Assembly (NCBI GenBank): GCA_934255515.1 | Contig: CAKQON010000004.1 | Coordinates: 3,794-67,793 of the forward strand | DNA: 64,000 nt | From: an uncultured Sutterella sp. | GTDB taxonomy: Bacteria; Pseudomonadota; Gammaproteobacteria; Burkholderiales; Burkholderiaceae_F | Direction: 5' to 3' | In this document: one piece after another, positions 61,218 through 64,000 of the stretch | Layout: the number at the start of each line of letters is the position of its first letter | Position numbering within the stretch: position 1 is the stretch's first letter | Notes under the pieces: model-generated | The model's database searches: none | What the model was told of the DNA's origin: nothing | The model's input: the letters and a program-made list of their open reading frames with translations, nothing else | Position numbers and translations under genes: made by a program

Positions 61218-62078
61218 TTAAATTTCGATGCAGCCCGTAAAAACCACCTCAGCCGGACCAATCAGGCTGAGCGTGGATCCCGGACCTTCCCAGGCGCAGG
61301 CAAGCGCCCCGCCCCGGGCCGAAAATTCAACCCGCCTGCCGAAAATACCGCGCATGAGGCCCGCCGCCATCGCCGCGCTCGTTCCGGTGCCGCAGGCAAG
61401 CGTCTCCCCGGGACCGCGCTCCCAGACGCGGATTTTTGCTTTCTGCGCGCTTTCGACTTCAACGAATCCGACGTTGACGCTTTCCGGGAAAGCCGGATGC
61501 TGCTGCAGGAAGGGGCCGATAAGGTCAATGCGTTCGCGGTCAACATCATCCGTGAGGAGCGTTGCATGGGGATTCCCCATGCTCGTCACCGTGAATTCAA
61601 TGTTGCGCTTGAGCGGCGTGCAGTAAACCTTCCAGACCGGAATCTGATTTTCAATCCGGCATTCAAGTCCTTCAGGACGGAAGGGTATGTCTTCCGGCAG
61701 AAAGCGCGGCTCGCCCATATCGGCCACCATGCGGCCGTCAGGCTCCCGCTTCACGCAGATTTTTCCCTTCATCGTCTGAAATGGAATCGAGTCGCCCGAA
61801 GCGTAGCCCCGCTCAAGCGCAAAGCGCCCGATGCAGCGCGCACCGTTGCCGCACTGCTCGACTTCATCGCCGTCGCTGTTGAAGATGCGGTAGCGAAGCG
61901 GTTCGCCTTCCTTTTGAGGCGGGTCGAGCAGAAGCAGCTGATCCGCGCCGATGCCGAATCGCCGGTCCGCCAGACGGCGCACAAACTGAGGAGTTACCTC
62001 TACAGGTTCCGCCACGCGGTCGAGGACGATGAAGTCGTTCCCGGCCCCCTGCATCTTGGTGAAATGTAGCTCGGTCAT
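61218..62078 (-). CDS. dapF: Diaminopimelate epimerase
   Basis: 286 residues, begins MTELHFTKMQGAGNDFIVLD. The two catalytic cysteines lie in EQCGNGARC and LACGTGTSAAM. It converts LL- to meso-diaminopimelate for lysine and peptidoglycan. ATG 62078 is the standard start; an ATG at 62099 would overlap the preceding gene. It follows the two acyltransferase genes at a 17-nt gap, the usual betaproteobacterial order. Confidence 0.96.
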   Translation of the reverse strand: MTELHFTKMQGAGNDFIVLDRVAEPVEVTPQFVRRLADRRFGIGADQLLLLDPPQKEGEPLRYRIFNSDGDEVEQCGNGARCIGRFALERGYASGDSIPFQTMKGKICVKREPDGRMVADMGEPRFLPEDIPFRPEGLECRIENQIPVWKVYCTPLKRNIEFTVTSMGNPHATLLTDDVDRERIDLIGPFLQQHPAFPESVNVGFVEVESAQKAKIRVWERGPGETLACGTGTSAAMAAGLMRGIFGRRVEFSARGGALACAWEGPGSTLSLIGPAEVVFTGCIEI

Positions 62079-62095
62079 TATGAATTTTCTGAAAA

Positions 62096-62983
62096 TCAAT
62101 AAACAGATGGCTCGCCCTCGGGCCGCGTCTTAAAGCGCCGGTGCACCCAGAGATACTGGTCCGGATGACGGCGAATGTAGGCTTCAAGCTCCTTATTGAG
62201 ACGCATCGTATCGGCTTCGGGATCCCTGGTCGGGAAATTCTCGAGAGGAGCAGAAATTTCAACGCGGTAGCCGTCTTCCGTCATGGTTGCAATGCACCAG
62301 ACGACCTTTGCGCGCATCACGCGCGCAAGCCTCGAAACCATCGGGATCGTAGCGGCCTTCACGCCGAAAAAAGGCACGAAGATCGAATTTCGCGCGCCGT
62401 GATCCATATCGGGCAAATAGTAAAAGGGAAGCCCTTCACGGATGTGCTTCATCACCGTCCTCAGATCATTGTCGCCGGTCTTGGCGATGAGCACCGGATT
62501 GCTGAAGCGCAGCCGCCCTTCGAGCAAGGCTTTGTCCCAGACAGGATTGCTCTGCTTCTGATAGAGCGACACGCCGCGCACATAGGTATTGAGCGCAATG
62601 CCTGCAGCGTCGAGCCCCGCGAAATGAGGCGACACCACAATGATCGGGCGATTTTCGGGATTGAGAAGATGCTGAAGTCCCTCGAATTTGACCAGAGCCT
62701 GCACCTCTTCCTTCGTGCCCGTCCAGAGCGTGCCGTGATCGATCGCCGCGCGCGCGAGACGCACGTAGACGCGGCGCGCAAGCTTGATCCGCTCATCTTC
62801 TGAAAGCTCCGGAAAGCAAAGCCGCAGGTTGGTCAGAATGACGTGACGGCGCTTGGGCACGGCCTGCCAGAAAATCGCAGCTGCGCATCGCGCAAGCCCC
62901 CAGCGAGCGGACATCGGCAAATGCCTGAACGAGCGGACAATGCGCACCCAGGCACGGGAAAAAGCTTCATTAAGGGACGACAT
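62096..62983 (-). CDS. Lipid A biosynthesis late acyltransferase (LpxL/HtrB family), copy 1
   Basis: 295 residues with the HxxxxD acyltransferase motif VSPHFAGLDAAG (His120, Asp125), an N-terminal hydrophobic/basic anchor and later PDMDHGARNSIFVPFFG. It adds a secondary acyl chain to lipid A at the inner membrane. Its ATG shares one base with the stop of copy 2. Chain specificity cannot be inferred. Confidence 0.93.
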   Translation of the reverse strand: MSSLNEAFSRAWVRIVRSFRHLPMSARWGLARCAAAIFWQAVPKRRHVILTNLRLCFPELSEDERIKLARRVYVRLARAAIDHGTLWTGTKEEVQALVKFEGLQHLLNPENRPIIVVSPHFAGLDAAGIALNTYVRGVSLYQKQSNPVWDKALLEGRLRFSNPVLIAKTGDNDLRTVMKHIREGLPFYYLPDMDHGARNSIFVPFFGVKAATIPMVSRLARVMRAKVVWCIATMTEDGYRVEISAPLENFPTRDPEADTMRLNKELEAYIRRHPDQYLWVHRRFKTRPEGEPSVY

Positions 62984-63855
62984 CAGCGATGAGCTCCTTC
63001 TTCAGGCGTCGGAGCACCTCTCGGACGTTTGTAGCGGTTGTAGCTCCAGGCATATTGTTCAGGCATCCGGCGAATAATGCGCTCAATCATCCGGTTCATG
63101 GCAAGCGCATCTTCATGGATATCCCCCGTGAGCGGATCCGTCCACTCCTCGGCTTCCACCTTCCAGCCGTCATCGCCGCGCACGCCCCAGGCAAAAATGC
63201 GGATGGCGTCAAACTGGTGAGCAACCTTGACGGGAAGCGTCATCGTATAGGCGGGCCTCCCGAAAAAAGAAGCCCAGACGCCTTCTCCCTTGCTCGGCAC
63301 CTGATCGGGGAGCGCGCCGAAGGTATTGCCTTCGCGCAGGCTGCGGATGATGCGCTTGACGCCGATAAGCGTCGTGGGAACGGCTTCGATCCCCGGCGCC
63401 TGACGGGCGTCGCCCACAACGGCGCGCAGAATCTTCTTTCTCGGCGGCCGATAGAGAATCGTGATGCGGCGGCCGGTTCCCTGGTAGAGCGTCCCCGCTA
63501 GCCAGACCGGAAGAACTTCGAAGCACCCGACGTGAGGCGTCATGAAGACGATCGGGCGTCCGCTTCTCATGGCGTCTCCAATCAGCTTTTCCGCTTTTTC
63601 GTCCGCATGCACGTGCTTAAGCACGGTTTCCACCGGACGGTACCAAACCCAGATGCTTTCCATCGCCTGGCGCCCGGCATTGCGGCCGACGCGGGCAAAA
63701 ATGCTTTTATGCGTGTATCCGGCCGCGCAGAGATTGGCGCGCGTACGCCGGCGATACCCCGGCGCAAGCCAGAAAACGAGTTCACCGATGAAGGCGCCGA
63801 AAAGCTGCAGGAAAGACAGCGGAAGTTTGGCAACGAGCGTGAGTAGCCTGTGCAT
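62983..63855 (-). CDS. Lipid A biosynthesis late acyltransferase (LpxL/HtrB family), copy 2
   Basis: 290 residues: hydrophobic N-terminus (LLTLVAKLPLSFLQLFGAFI), HxxxxE variant motif TPHVGCFEVL (His108, Glu113) and ALPDQVPSKGEGVWASFFG. The motif is HxxxxE rather than HxxxxD, a known variant in one branch of the family, so the two copies probably do different acyl additions. It is first in the minus-strand group with copy 1, dapF and rlmI, and diverges from a gene starting beyond the window. Confidence 0.92.
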   Translation of the reverse strand: MHRLLTLVAKLPLSFLQLFGAFIGELVFWLAPGYRRRTRANLCAAGYTHKSIFARVGRNAGRQAMESIWVWYRPVETVLKHVHADEKAEKLIGDAMRSGRPIVFMTPHVGCFEVLPVWLAGTLYQGTGRRITILYRPPRKKILRAVVGDARQAPGIEAVPTTLIGVKRIIRSLREGNTFGALPDQVPSKGEGVWASFFGRPAYTMTLPVKVAHQFDAIRIFAWGVRGDDGWKVEAEEWTDPLTGDIHEDALAMNRMIERIIRRMPEQYAWSYNRYKRPRGAPTPEEGAHR

Positions 63856-64000
63856 GCGAGGGACAGTCTCCGATCCTGAAAGCGCAGCCCGCAGGGCTGA
63901 GCATTATTGCGGCGAATCATTAATTTTGGTTCTTCGGAAATTAGCGGGCAACCTCTACTAAAGAAGTAGAAACTTTAAAGCGATTACTGAGGAGTGTTTC
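63856..64000 (+). promoter_or_regulatory. Divergent control region and leader of a gene starting beyond the window
   Basis: The last 145 bases hold no gene. GAGGAG at about 63991-63996 looks like the Shine-Dalgarno of a plus-strand gene beginning just past 64000; metK is expected at this place in betaproteobacteria (inference). Stems CAGCCC/GGGCTG (63885-63899) and TCTACT/AGTAGA (63954-63970) and a CTTTAAAG palindrome (63973-63980) are visible. AT-rich stretches around 63905-63935 could hold promoters for both directions. I recognise no known riboswitch. Confidence 0.5.

Noticed and set aside
63856-64000. SAM-responsive riboswitch before a presumed metK
   Set aside because: Small stems are visible but I could not fit any known SAM or SAH riboswitch core.
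1-64000. CRISPR arrays, insertion sequences, integrases, attachment sites, rRNA
   Set aside because: No spaced direct repeats, transposase or integrase motifs, terminal inverted repeats or rRNA sequence were seen.

Overview
This 64 kb window reads as a densely packed bacterial core chromosome of high GC content. Gene families and gene order point to a betaproteobacterium of the order Burkholderiales. The clues are kdsD-kdsC-lptC-lptA-lptB-rpoN-ptsN-rapZ, lolB-ispE-tRNA-Gln-prs-rplY, rsmD/ftsY-ftsE-ftsX-rpoH, dksA next to a COG0523 GTPase, and two tandem lipid A acyltransferase genes next to dapF. Reduced versions of usually larger clusters (no hpf or hprK around ptsN, no grxC beside secB) and the ahpC/ahpF pair would suit a gut Sutterellaceae-like organism, but that placement is inference. 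No insertion sequence, integrase, CRISPR array, rRNA or plasmid function was seen, and no gap between genes exceeds 300 bases.

Layout. 1-2359 (minus): end of a tripartite efflux system (HlyD/MacA-type adaptor, cut by the window edge, and a NodT-type outer-membrane lipoprotein). 2601-9668 (plus): orphan OmpR-type regulator, EF-G-like GTPase, zinc-ribbon protein, DUF502 membrane protein, aspS, EamA transporter. 9673-13225 (minus): a tightly overlapping set of mtnA, a class II aldolase, a small unknown protein and a BamE-like lipoprotein, followed after 29 nt by a primase-like zinc-ribbon/Toprim protein. 13462-16936 (plus): a Pat-type protein acyltransferase and an enoyl-CoA hydratase. 16940-20453: gltIJKL glutamate/aspartate ABC transporter, preceded by two NtrC-type sites and a near-perfect sigma-54 promoter. 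20593-27139: Kdo synthesis, LPS export, rpoN, ptsN, rapZ. 27127-28191 (minus): mutY. 28376-37801: TPR protein, lolB, ispE, tRNA-Gln, prs, rplY, DEAD-box helicase, pth, DUF523, ychF. 37916-42969: XRE-type regulator, ahpC, ahpF, AsmA-family protein. 42977-49846: coaD and rsmD (minus), then ftsY, ppx, ftsE, ftsX, rpoH, trmL (plus). 49868-51817 (minus): NarL-type regulator, secB, a rhodanese-fold protein lacking its catalytic Cys. 51937-55592: envC, S41 protease, ThiF/MoeB-type E1 protein. 55654-63855 (minus): sppA, HAD phosphatase, dksA, COG0523 GTPase, rlmI, dapF, two LpxL-type acyltransferases. The last 145 bases are the leader of a plus-strand gene that starts beyond the window.

Functionally the window is dominated by envelope biogenesis (Kdo, Lpt, LolB, AsmA, lipid A acylation, EnvC, FtsEX, SppA, SecB), translation and RNA quality control, and global regulation. 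Three alternative sigma-factor stories meet here: rpoN is present together with a sigma-54/NtrC-type promoter at gltI, and rpoH is present together with a convincing sigma-32-type promoter in front of secB. Other points worth a second look are four complementary 6-mers ahead of the zinc-ribbon gene at 5685, one pair of which buries its Shine-Dalgarno; a likely methylthioribose 'DHAP shunt' pair (mtnA plus aldolase); the standalone Toprim protein; the missing hpf/hprK genes; and the ispE stop codon lying inside tRNA-Gln.
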